40,602 bases of DNA from Verrucomicrobiaceae bacterium (GTDB lineage: Bacteria > Verrucomicrobiota > Verrucomicrobiia > Verrucomicrobiales > Akkermansiaceae): NCBI GenBank assembly GCA_027487435.1, contig JAIYDP010000092.1:1-40602 (forward strand), read 5' to 3'. Of this stretch, positions 9,991 to 19,216 are shown in pieces. A program made the translations under genes and the position numbers. Position 1 is the first letter of the stretch. Each line of letters opens with the position of its first letter. Below the pieces are notes generated by a model that saw only the letters and a list, made by a program, of their open reading frames with translations, searched no databases and was not told where the DNA came from.

Positions 9991-11737
9991 CCCGCCGCTT
10001 GACTGCGGCTTTGTTGCACCGCCGCGCGATGTCTTCCATCGTCGGCATGCAGTGCAGCGCAGGCTTTGACAAGTTCTTCCGGCTCCGGAAGGGGCTGTTA
10101 CATGTCACATGAGACGGGGGGGCGGTGACGGACCTCTCCATTTCATGATAAAGGAACTGCTCAAGGCTCGGCTCCACTCGCATGTCGACTTGCTTCCTCC
10201 GGATGGACGATTCCCACCTTGGCGACGACGAACGGTGCGGGGGCAGGGTTTGACGAGGGTCCGGGATGCTCACCTGACATGTCATGATGACTGTGCGAAT
10301 CCAGCACCGTCAATTTCACCCGAGGAGGCGAACCCACTCTCTTTCCTCGCCGTCGCGTCAGCCCCATCCCCTTCGCACTAACAGGTCTGTCGAATCCGTC
10401 GCCCCTTTCGATCTCCGCTTCAATCACTTTGGCAATGGCCGTAAGGTCCGGCCTGGCCTTCACAAACTCCAGCTGGCTGGTCGAGCGGAGGAGGTACTCG
10501 TGATCGTGATTGTAAAACCGCTGCGCCAGAGGGAGTAAATTCGGAAACCTCAAAATAGAGCGCTGCTGCTCCAGTCGCCTCAAACTACTCGTCGGACGGG
10601 AGGGTGTCCTCGCCCCATGCTCTGACGATGCTGACGGATGGGAGGGTGGCGTGGACTCGCTTCTAAACGGAATGGGAGAGAAAAATCGTTTCGGGTAGAA
10701 CAGCTTTGATGGAGAGATGGAGCCAGCTCTTGGATACGGGTTGGGCGAAAAGGGCTGACTCCGCTGCTTCAGCGCGCCGGAGGGGCTCGAGGAGGCGGAG
10801 GAGCCGTCGATGGCAACGGCCGAGGAAGCGGAGCGAGGGAGGGTCGATGGTGTGCCTTTGGTGGAGCTTGGCTTAAGCGAGGACTGCTTCGTGTAGGCGA
10901 CGTACTGTGGCTGCGGCGATGGCTGCGGCGATGGCTGCGGCGATGGCTGCGGTGAACGTGTCGGAGGGGCTTGTCGAGGCATCCCTGTCAAGGGATCGAG
11001 AGGAACAGAAAGGGGGGGCAACTTTGGATTGCGTACGGCATGGGGGCGGCTAAGATCCTCAGGCAGAGCGGACGACATCTTCAGAACGTGCAATGCTGCA
11101 GGAGGGGCAGCAGCGAAAGATTTTCGTGTCCTGTCGGATGTCTCGTTGACTTGAAGCGTGTCAGAAGAGACGAAATCAAGAATCTACCAAAAGAGCTTGC
11201 TTTAGAGATCTGATGGCCTGATCGGACAGGAGGACTTTTTGATGGGGTCTCAACCTCATTTCCGGATGATGGGGAGTCGCTGCAGGACGTTACGCCGAAA
11301 AGAAACTCTGTTGTATGCCCAGCGCCATGCAGCTGTTCTACGAGAGCAGGGCTATCACTTTCGTGCGGCGAAGACTCCGCCAGAAGTTGGGCGCTGACGG
11401 CAGACGCCTGCGTTTGAGCCACAACAGCGGCTGCCTTTCCTTCTTCACTGAGGAGCAAAAGGGCCGGATGGGGCGACTGGATGTGCACGGGAGAGTCGAC
11501 ATCTGCCACAAAGGGCACGCTGGACTCAGCCGCTGAAACTTGCGCCCCGCTCGCCAAGAGCTGCGCAGCCACGAGGGGCACGGCGTCCAAATCAACTTCG
11601 TGCGGACGCTCCGTTAGAATAGAGCCCGCCCATGGACCAGGGCCCTCTCCCTTTGGGCTGCTGCTGTCGATGACGTCCTTGCGCTTCGCAATCGACATAA
11701 CCGTTCGGTCACGGTCAATCAAGGTCATCGTCAACAT
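9947..11737 (-). CDS. Large, mostly disordered protein of unknown function
   Basis: Three exons are supported. A 38-nt intron (GTAGATT...TTCAAG) joins ASSF to NETSDRTRK. A second junction near 10225-10285 is ambiguous: a 61-nt or 85-nt intron both restore the frame, giving about 556-563 residues. The sequence is rich in Ser, Pro, Ala and Arg, with a PSPQ repeat encoded by a 12-nt tandem repeat. A short more ordered part, including FPNLLPLAQRFYNHDHEYLL and SQLEFVKARPDLTAIAKVIE, suggests one helical segment. The last exon ends in a basic helix (RRCNKAAVKRRASKDLEQ). Its last codons overlap the 3' end of the convergent Myb-HNH gene by about 44 bp. No family recognised; an alternative is that the middle exon ends at 10161 without the last splice. 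Confidence 0.5.
10909..10952 (-). repeat. 12-nt tandem repeat encoding Ser-Pro-Gln-Pro units
   Basis: The unit GGCTGCGGCGAT on the plus strand occurs three times exactly, plus a partial fourth. On the minus strand it encodes repeated SPQP units inside the disordered protein. The repeat is in frame, so copy number can vary without breaking the gene. Confidence 0.9.
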
Positions 11738-11890
11738 GAGGGATGGGTGTCTCTGGCTTGAACCTCAACAAGTGGTGGTCCCGTTGTTTCGGTGGTTGGA
11801 CGGGGACAAGAAGAGCCCTTCGCTGCGTCGCTTGCTGCACTCAAGGTCGTTGGGACGAAGGTGTTACTGCATTACTTTACAAAGTGGACA

Positions 11891-13823
11891 TTACGCGCAA
11901 GGGCAGATGCGGTTGGTGGACCAATGCGTCGCGTCGCACGTTGGGAACGTATCTGTGACAAGACATTTGCCAAAATGCTTTCCATTCCGAGCGCTTGAGA
12001 CGTAGTTCGGAATGTCGGGACCGACGTTGTAGTCGCAACCCTTCTCACAGGCAAAGAGAGAATGGAGGCTCTTGCAGTCGTTGACAAAATCGAATAAGCT
12101 CGCATCGCAACGAAGCCCTTTCGACGAGCACGCCGCGATGCAACTTTGACCCTCGCCGCTTGCAAGTGCGCGCATGGAGGGAGGGGGCTTGACTGCGTCA
12201 GAGCCTGCGTATGGGCTCAGCCTTTGGTCGATCAAAAAGATAGTCTTTAACCCCTGCACGACACGAATGACGTGTTTGTGAAACGTCCGTGGTGAAGGCC
12301 TCAGCCCGATCGCTTCTGCTGCGGTCAGAGCTGCCGCACAATTCTCTGTACGCGAAATGGAGGGAAAATTCTCCCTCGAGTAGAGGATTTTAACGGCCGG
12401 CGCAGATGCTGATGATAGTGCCGACAATTCGATGCGACTTGCAGCGGCGATCTGCGCGGCCATGTCCGCTTCGTATTTGTCCTTGCGGAGGTACGATAAG
12501 TCGCCAAGGTCCGGAGACGAGCCGTCCGACACGACAATGCCGCTGAAATGCCTTTCAAATTCTTGCGGATCCACGTCTGATCGCCGTTAGATTCGCAAGG
12601 CTAGCCCCCACTCGCCCCTGTCTTGCCAATGTTGCGGTTTCTGCTGACTTCGGGCACGACGCACTCCCTCCCTTTGTGCTGATCATCCACTCGCATCCAG
12701 TGGTCCCACGCTCCAAACGGAAACTTGGGCTCCAGCTTCGCGATGAGGATGATCCAAAACCGGAACAAACCTCCATCCAAAGCTCCCTTCGCAGCATCCA
12801 ACCCAGGCCTGGGAAATATCCGTTTCGGAACAGGCGAGTGGGGCTGAGTTGCTTCAGAGTCAGGAACTGCATGGGATGGCCTCGGCACGAAGCGGCTGAA
12901 GCCGTTGTCGTTCCACGAGGAGATGCACCAGATGGTGGGGTCGTGGTCAAGGAGGTGGGCAGTTTGATCGAAGAAAGTCAAAAAGTCAGGGGACGGGACC
13001 AAATCTTGGAGGTTATCTCGACGATACTGTAGAGGGGGAGGGTTACCATCCTCTAGGAGGATCGCGTGGGAAACGGCCGAGTCGGAGAAAACTGCCTGCA
13101 ACGCATAACTTGTTGGTGTGAGCTGAATCAAAGGGCTGGCGGACTGATAGTGTCGGGCAATGAAGACAACAGACTCGCTCTCACCCGCAGGGACGTCAAG
13201 GCGGTTGTAGTTGATGTAATCGAACGTGTGGCGCGATTGATACTCCAGCACCTTCGCCTTGACATCGGCATTATTTCCGTCCTGCGACACAAATACTTTG
13301 AAATGGTCAATTCCTTTCAGCTGGAGGGTGAGACAGATTTTGGTTTTGGAGGGACTTTGAACACGCTGTCCAGCGTCTGGCTCAAGTAATGGGGGCGGCT
13401 GTGAGTCAAGATAACAATACCCACTGCCTGTCAAGGTGAGAGAGAATGAAAAGCGACAAGAACTTTTCTTTTCAGGAAGCTGAATGGGGCGGCGTCGCCC
13501 ATGCTTGCAGTTTGGCGTTGTGGAGCTGTTTCAGCTACTCTGGAATCTTTGACTGTAGTATGCTGCCTCATAGGCTGCTCAGCACTGCGTTGACTTGGAA
13601 TTTGGTACACTTTGATTGGAACTTTCTTCGGAGTCGAGCGTAGAGCTGCCAGGCCCTTTGCAAGAAGAGGATTGGATGGCTTCTTCGTCCTAGTTTTCCT
13701 CTTGAAGAGGCTCAGCAAACCCTTAGGCGAAGGACCCTCTTCAGCATCAATCGTTGACCAAAAGAGAAGCACAGAGACTATCCAAGCCCCAAACAGGAAG
13801 TACACAAGGGGTCTTGACGTCAT
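11891..13823 (-). CDS. GT13 family beta-1,2-GlcNAc-transferase (MGAT1/POMGNT1-like) with C-terminal Cys-rich module
   Basis: Eight exons with introns of 36, 35, 36, 42, 37, 35 and 35 nt give 558 residues in one frame. The N-terminus is a type II signal anchor (FLFGAWIVSVLLFW at about 9-22) followed by a basic, Pro-rich stem. The catalytic domain reads VGIVILTHSRPHYLSQTLDS, KVFVSQDG, IARHYHYALQAVF, LLEDDLVPSPDF, CISSWNDNG, YFPGLGWML, PFGAWDHWMR and PEVSRNRN, all GT13 hallmarks; EDD binds the metal. Two introns (13005-13046 and 13109-13144) have lengths divisible by three and no stop, so the unspliced frame stays open, but EDD and the HY-x-x-AL motif appear only after splicing. The C-terminal 150 residues are Cys-rich (GQSCIAAC, CEKGCDYNVGPD, CPC), like modules appended to some protist glycosyltransferases. 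Predicted to act in the Golgi on N-glycans or O-mannosyl glycans. Confidence 0.85.
13005..13046 (-). other. In-frame 42-nt intron that interrupts the EDD metal-binding motif of the GT13 gene
   Basis: GTAACCC...TCCAAG on the minus strand, 42 nt, no stop in frame. Unspliced, the protein reads LLEDGNPPP; spliced it reads LLEDDLVPSPDF, exactly the GT13 consensus. The neighbouring 36-nt intron at 13109-13144 is likewise in frame. Confidence 0.8.
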
Positions 13824-13871
13824 ACTCTGATCTCAAAGTTCTCACATTAATTTGTTTGTTAGTTTGCATCA

Positions 13872-14059
13872 ATGCAAGGACAGCAGCTATCGCCTGACCA
13901 AAAGGAGCAGCTTCGGCTGTTTGGTTGGCAAATATGTTCCAGTCTCACCCTGAAGGAAGATTGTTGCTTCTTCAAAATCTTTTCATGGCGGGGCTTGTTG
14001 CTGGTTCCATTCGAATTGCGCCCGCTGTCATCGACCTTGTGACAGGGAAGCTCTTCTAA
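13872..14059 (+). CDS. 51-residue single-pass membrane protein, possibly TOM5-like
   Basis: ATG at 13872, a 32-nt intron (GTTGGC...CTGAAG) and TAA at 14057-14059 give 51 residues: a charged N-terminal third (SPDQKEQLRLFGR) and one hydrophobic segment with a central Pro (GSIRIAPAVIDLV). The charged helix followed by a single membrane helix carrying an R-x-x-P step resembles the layout of mitochondrial import subunit TOM5, but similarity is weak and the sequence is too short to be sure. The start lies only 48 bp from the divergent GT13 start. The case for it being a real gene is the clean splice that gives an intact frame ending in a membrane helix. Confidence 0.45.
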
Positions 14060-14117
14060 TAAATTGGAAAAGAATCTTCTCTTTACTCAAATCTTTCGGA
14101 GCCTGGGCATAGGGATG

Positions 14118-15482
14118 CTACGCTGCAGCATGCTCGAGAAAAACAATGATTGCCTGAAGAAGTTCTTCACCTGTGGGGATGATCTGGTTGGCAGGGAGAA
14201 GGAAGCCATAGCGGCCAGTATCTCGAAGCTCGACCGTGAGACCAATCCTCTTTGATGTTGCCTTGTCAAAGAGCCAGTCATCGGCGCCGCCAGACGCAAT
14301 ATACAACTCGGCCGCATGCTCTGACGTATAGACCATGCCATGAGTGTCCTTGATTGCCTTTGCCATTGAGTCGCCAAGAGCCTTCAGCTCGACTTCATTT
14401 GCAGGCTTCTGCTCGTCCGGATAGCACCACCCGTATGGCCGAAGAATCAGCTGCGAGTAGCTGTGAATATCGATGCCCGCACGAATGTCGACCCCGGCAG
14501 CCTTGAGCTTCGCAATGTAATCACGAATATTGGCTGTCTCAGGCTCAGAAAAAGCCGCGGTGCCGCGGTAAGTATCGCTGGACGGGGTGGGAGACGCGCC
14601 ACCCTCTCCCTGCGATGTGAATACTGGATTCAAGAGCACTTGCACCCAATGGCTGCCCCAGTTGCGATTCAGGTCAACTCCATAGGAGCCATCAGCGTTG
14701 TTGCGGCGGTTCTTCCTCCACAGGCGGCTGCTGGACCAAGTATACGAGTAGCCGTCCTGCAGAGTCAAGGCAGAAGGACAAGAGATACCGGGTTGACTAC
14801 AGGGACCCAATAAATTCCAACATCAGATGGGAGCTTGCCACTCGCGCGCTGCTCGAAAACAGATTTGAACACGAAGAGGCACGCGGCGGGACTTATCCAT
14901 TCGCGCGCATGAATGCCACACTGAATCCAGACGTCACCATGCTTTCCATCACCAGGAATATGGACAACAGGGGTGTCCTTTCCCTGGAAAGATTTTCCGA
15001 TCGAATTCACGAACGTAGCATTGTAGGTGGTAGCGAGCTCTTGCGCCTTGCTCACGACCTCGTCGAAAGGATGATAGTCGGCATACCAATCAGCAGCATG
15101 CAAATGATGCTTCTGCTCCTCAATGACGGCATCCACATCAGGAATCATGACAGAGTAGTCCCAGCCCAACGCCTGACTTGATTCAGAACGAAGGTGCGGT
15201 AACTCAGGGCTAGATAAGGAGCATCTCAAAAGAATAACGAGAACGCATTATAATCGCAAATTACATTATAGAGCGTACCTCCAAGTACGTCACAAACTCG
15301 TAGTTACTGAGAACATCGACATGACCCTTGGCGGCACCCCAAACGTCCAATTCGAGGAATCCGAGGGTCTTCTCGTATTGCTTCGGGGAGACATTGACAC
15401 GATACACGATTTTCTTCTCCTCCGCAACAAGTGGAATCGCTGCTGCGATGGCAATGGCTGCAAAAACTGCAATCACTCGCAT
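14118..15482 (-). CDS. Secreted M14 metallocarboxypeptidase, predicted B-type specificity
   Basis: Three exons. Exon 1 encodes a signal peptide (VIAVFAAIAIAAAIP) and the start of an activation propeptide (KIVYRVNVSPKQYEKTL). Intron 1 starts at GTACGC and is 76 or 106 nt long, depending on the acceptor; the longer choice gives YLEALGWDYSVMI, closer to known propeptides. Intron 2 is 32 nt and restores the invariant NPDGY. Protein about 408-418 residues. Zinc ligands HAREW and IDIHSYSQL, the substrate-binding VDLNRNW, the catalytic Glu in TVELRDTGRYGF and the following Tyr loop are all present. At the position corresponding to residue 255 of bovine CPA (ASGGADDW) there is Asp, as in carboxypeptidase B, so cleavage of C-terminal Lys or Arg is predicted. 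Likely secreted or vacuolar as a zymogen. Confidence 0.88.
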
Positions 15483-15948
15483 TGGAAAACTCTAAATTAT
15501 ATTCGTTACCATCCTTTTTTACGTCTCTATAGACACCATCGGGAATTTTTCGCCACTTGAGATGGGTCGAGATGCCAGCAGAACCGTAAACGTCCTTTTG
15601 CCCTTTGGCGCTTCATCTGATTAGTTCAAATCATGTTTCACATATTCTGAACTCCAACCCCTGCCCGCTTCCCTACCCTTTCGTTTGTAGACCCGATTTC
15701 GGGCTGTCGTTGATGCCGCTTCTCGTCAGGTTGTTGCACCCTGTTTCTCATCGTGGCTTAACCTTTCATGCTCTTGCGTTCTTGTACTTCTGTCCTACTT
15801 TCATCCACCACAGCATTCAAATGCATTCATTCTACTCACTTGACTGTACACCAGGGAGGGGTGCGTCATGCCACATCCTTCAAACAAATGGCAGCATCTC
15901 AATACAAAGTTGAGCCGTCAGAGGCCGCCAAAATACTGCACGAAGTCA
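15483..15948. other. 466-bp gap with no supported gene
   Basis: Lies between the carboxypeptidase start and the end of the coiled-coil gene. It holds open frames on the plus strand, and two intron-like removals from an ATG at about 15560 would give a protein of about 84 residues. Its composition (many Cys, His, Phe and Ser without pattern) does not look convincing. It probably contains the carboxypeptidase promoter and the 3' untranslated part of the next gene. No tRNA or repeat seen. Confidence 0.5.
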
Positions 15949-17228
15949 TCAAGTTCCCAGCAGAATTGTTCTTGTCGTCGAATGAGCGTCTCGTATGGCT
16001 TTGCTCAACTTTGATATGATTTCTGAGTCCCTCTCCTGCTCCACTCGCATGTCCGTCAAAGCTCTCCGCAAAAGCGTGTTTTCTTGCAGAGCATCGACGT
16101 TGAGCCCCTCTGTGACGTCTCTGATGACAGATTTGACAATCTTGAGAACCCGGTCGATGCCACCAGCTGTCTCCTTCCAAAACTCTGGGTCAGAGTACTC
16201 TGGACATTCGCTACCTTGATTGCTTCCGAAACCATTCGTCTATCGTCTTTTGCACCATCGAAGCTCATTCGCAGCATGCTTATTGACTGGCTTAGTGATT
16301 CAGTTGCTCTCGACGACACGGAAGCTAAAATCAATGTCTCGGCAGCTTCTCTTGCGGAATTTCCAATGCTGATCGGTTCAGAGTAGCCATAGACGTCTAA
16401 CGTGAACAAGTACCGAAGAATCTCAGCCATGGCAGCAGTTTGGGTCTCTACTAGCTCGCATGCATCGGAAAGGTTCCTTTCAGCCTCCTGGGCTCTCTTC
16501 TCATCCTCGGATCGCTGAAGCTCGATGGAAGACTGCAACGAATTAGTAGCACTCGCGCTGAATAGGACCGTTAGCCTGCTGAGCAGCGCCGATAGCTTAT
16601 CGTTCGCATCGGCCATGCCTTGGCACCGCAGGCGCTCTGATTCAACTTCCGCTGAAAGCAATGTGGAGTCGTCTTGTGCCCTCCTCAATTCACCGCGTGA
16701 GTCCTGAATCTCCAATTCGAATGCAGCGACTCTCTCCCTCAGGAGCTGAGATACGTCTCGTTCCCGGACCAAGTCAATCTCGAGCACTTTGCATCTGGCC
16801 GAATCAGGGCGAGTCACGACACGCACTGATACTTCGATTCCAGTTTGTTGAGCGCTTCCCTGCAGCTACACGATTAGTCCCACAGAAGAATCTGTTCGTG
16901 TACTCATTCAGTTCTGTCGAGGTCAATGACAGCTTCTCTAGCCGTTCGCGCAATTGCTGTGGGCATAAAAATGACAACAACTATCGCCAACTTCAGACAT
17001 TTCGGCGTGCACTTGAGCCTGTCTCTGAATGACACACTCGAGCTCTTGAATTTTTTCCTTTTGCAAGCGCACAACAGCCTCAAAGTCCTCCGACTTGGCC
17101 CTCTCAGCGGCGACGAGTTTCCGATACTCCTCGATGCAGCCCATACATGCTGTGAGGGCCTCCATTGTGTCCATCGACGGATCACACGAATCAAACGACA
17201 GGAGTGGCACAACATCGACAAGAGCCAT
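15949..17228 (-). CDS. Coiled-coil protein of unknown function
   Basis: Five exons with introns of 35, 44, 32 and 35 nt give 377 residues. The start is the ATG of MALVDVVPLL (17228). Nearly the whole protein is predicted helical, with heptad-like stretches: YRKLVAAERAKSEDFEAVV, QLRERLEKLSLTSTELNE and RDVSQLLRERVAAFELEIQD. A central segment (about 190-270) is less charged, and the end is again helical (VDALQENTLLRRALTDMRVE). The final exon's reading frame is set by a 35-nt intron (GTTTCG...CCAGAG) that leads to the C-terminus ILLGT and a TGA at 15949. Coiled coils of this size are common in centrosomal, flagellar and vesicle-tether proteins, but nothing here identifies which. Confidence 0.65.
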
Positions 17229-17345
17229 GATGGATTTGATTTACCTAAATTAACAGATTGTTAAGGCTCACATCGCGGACGAGATCGTGTCCGCGTGACT
17301 TCGGAGACTCTCGACCTTCTGCGAATATCAAAGTAATCGTTTCAT

Positions 17346-19187
17346 CTAGACCTCTTTGAGGGTATCCGAGTCGAGGCCATAGTCAGCAAAGAGCTGCGGC
17401 GACGATTGCCTGCAAATCCGATTCAAATGTGTGGCGTATTGGTCAAGTCTGACTGCGACGCCACTTCCACATTCCATGTTAGCAAAGGAAGCACTGCATG
17501 AAATGATGCCTGCAAAATTAGGGACGCCAGAGCTGGTACGAACTTTTTGATGGCTTCACGGTCGCTTCGACCCCATACTCGTCGAACGGAGCATCAAACA
17601 CATCCGGGAAGGTGATGGGAATCGGCTGCGAGTATTTTGACACCAGGGAATGCGAACCACGCAGAGACGAGGAATGAAAGGGGGAAGTCACGTCCCTGCG
17701 CCAGATGAGAACTACAAATCCGAACTCACTCAGGCAATTTCAAGGACTTGTCGTAGCAAGGCCGCAGCATCGAAAACCGACGAAATGATTCCTTGCGGAG
17801 GGGAATGATCGATTGCTAAAGAATCAGTCTCGGCGAGGTTTCACGCACGTCGTCCAAGGGAAGAGGATCAAATTTCAGTGTCGAGCCTTGCCAGTCCCCG
17901 AGGACTTGAGGGGCGCGCCTAAGTGGGAGGGGAAAGCACAGAGACGCTTGGGCTACGTTGTAGGACGGGGTTGGCGCCATGAAGTTGCAGAGGTCCGAGA
18001 CTCCGAAACTGTGCTCTCTGTGGGTTTACGAGGGAAGGGAAGAGGAGAAATGCAAACCGAAAAGAGAGAGTCAGAGCGTCCACAGCCATGGATGCAACGG
18101 CAGTCCTTCGAAATCGAGTGTCCAATGCTTTGAGTCCTTTCGAAGGGTTTGAATTCAAATGCATTGGAATAAGCAATGAACTCCCCACCATCCTGGTGCG
18201 TTATTGGTTTTCGAAGTACTTGACACAGCTCCGTAACTGATATTATCTCATCGAATAGCGCGGGGCCATGCGAGACGACAGGTTGTCGCACAATCGAATC
18301 CAAGAAACCAAACGTCAAGATTGGGCATTTGGAGCCCATTTCATCAGCCAATTCCGTCACTATTGAGGCCCCAATGGCGCTGAATCCATTGCCCACGTCG
18401 CACATTGAAACGAGCCCCTTGATGTAAGACACGAACGCAGCGCCGAACCTGGACAGAGTCGCAGTCCTCTGCAAACCATCGCACGGACTCGATGAAACCA
18501 TCCTTCTCAGAAGGACATTCCTGCAAGGCTGCAAGCCCAGTTTGATACCGAGAGAAGTCAAGGCCTGTGTGCTCGTGTATCTTGTGGACGGAACGCGGGT
18601 GATACACAGCGCGCAGGCAATCCCCCCAATTGCTGACGTCCTGCTCTCTGAACGTCACGTCGATGTGCTGGCTCACTGAGAGGATGTTGACTATTTCGAA
18701 CCTCATTGGAGTCGCTGGCAACCAACGCTTGCATGAACGGCGTGGGTTCTGGCGTTTGTACAGAAAAAGTGTCCACTTTGTTTGACCTATGACATAAACA
18801 AGACAAAATTAGCAGTACCAAGTCATTGTGGCACCCGAATTTCCGCTCGTGTGGTAGACAGAGCCAATGTTACCTTGAAATGAGATGAAAGCATGATTGT
18901 CACACTTCCAAGATCACACAGCACCATTCGGGGAGCTTGAATCTATAAAATTATTAATTTTTATGTGCTCGTGCCTGCATCTTCTCAAACACCTGTAGAA
19001 TTGGGGACATGAGCTCGTTGGGAGGGTCGTGTGACCTTGCGAATTCATCCTGCCTGTGAGAAAAACAACACTGCCACTACCTGAATACTCCAAAATACAG
19101 ATCCTACAAAATTCGAGACATTTCCTACTTGCAGTGTAAGTACCTGTGCAGAATAAATTGCAGGGAAGATCGCTGCACTTCTCTCAT
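17346..19187 (-). CDS. DML1: Misato/DML1 homologue (tubulin-like mitochondrial or cytoskeletal protein)
   Basis: A gene of about ten exons, all introns short (35, 31, 50, 32, 32, 34 and 31 nt where placed). The spliced N-terminus reads MREVLTLQVGNVSNFVGS, the misato opening. Next come APRMVLCDLGSNIGS, the WSNKVDTFSVQTPEP segment, VSNWGDCLRAVYHPRSV, and then, after a 31-nt intron, CDSVQGLVSMCDVGNGFSAIGA, the tubulin-like loop. The C-terminal half is assembled with less certainty: exons contain PIPITFPDVF, VPNFAGIISCSASF and the final helix LNRICRQSSPQLFADYG before the TAG at 17346. Misato (DML1/MSTO1) affects mitochondrial distribution, fusion and tubulin assembly. The first exon encodes only three residues (M-R-E). 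Its ATG is 29 bp from the divergent start of the next gene. Confidence 0.85.
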
Positions 19188-19216
19188 GCTCTATTTTCCA
19201 TCGAATGGGTATTTAA

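Noticed and set aside
10161..10285. End of the disordered protein at 10161 without a further exon
   Set aside because: The frame does stop there, but the next exon (VEPSLEQFLYHEMERS onward) looks coding and can be joined by a GT...AG intron, so the longer form was preferred, with low confidence.
11743..12005. Plus-strand open frames upstream of and overlapping the 3' end of the GT13 gene
   Set aside because: They are antisense to the Cys-rich C-terminus of GT13 and have no protein-like pattern or splice logic.
15560..15913. Small plus-strand gene with two introns
   Set aside because: Splice sites are possible, but the translated product lacks protein-like character and homology; listed only as a gap.
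18954..19187. A 47-residue minus-strand gene using a 90-nt intron
   Set aside because: The same bases splice better as the first exons of misato/DML1, giving the conserved opening VLTLQVGN and later APRMVLCDLGS.
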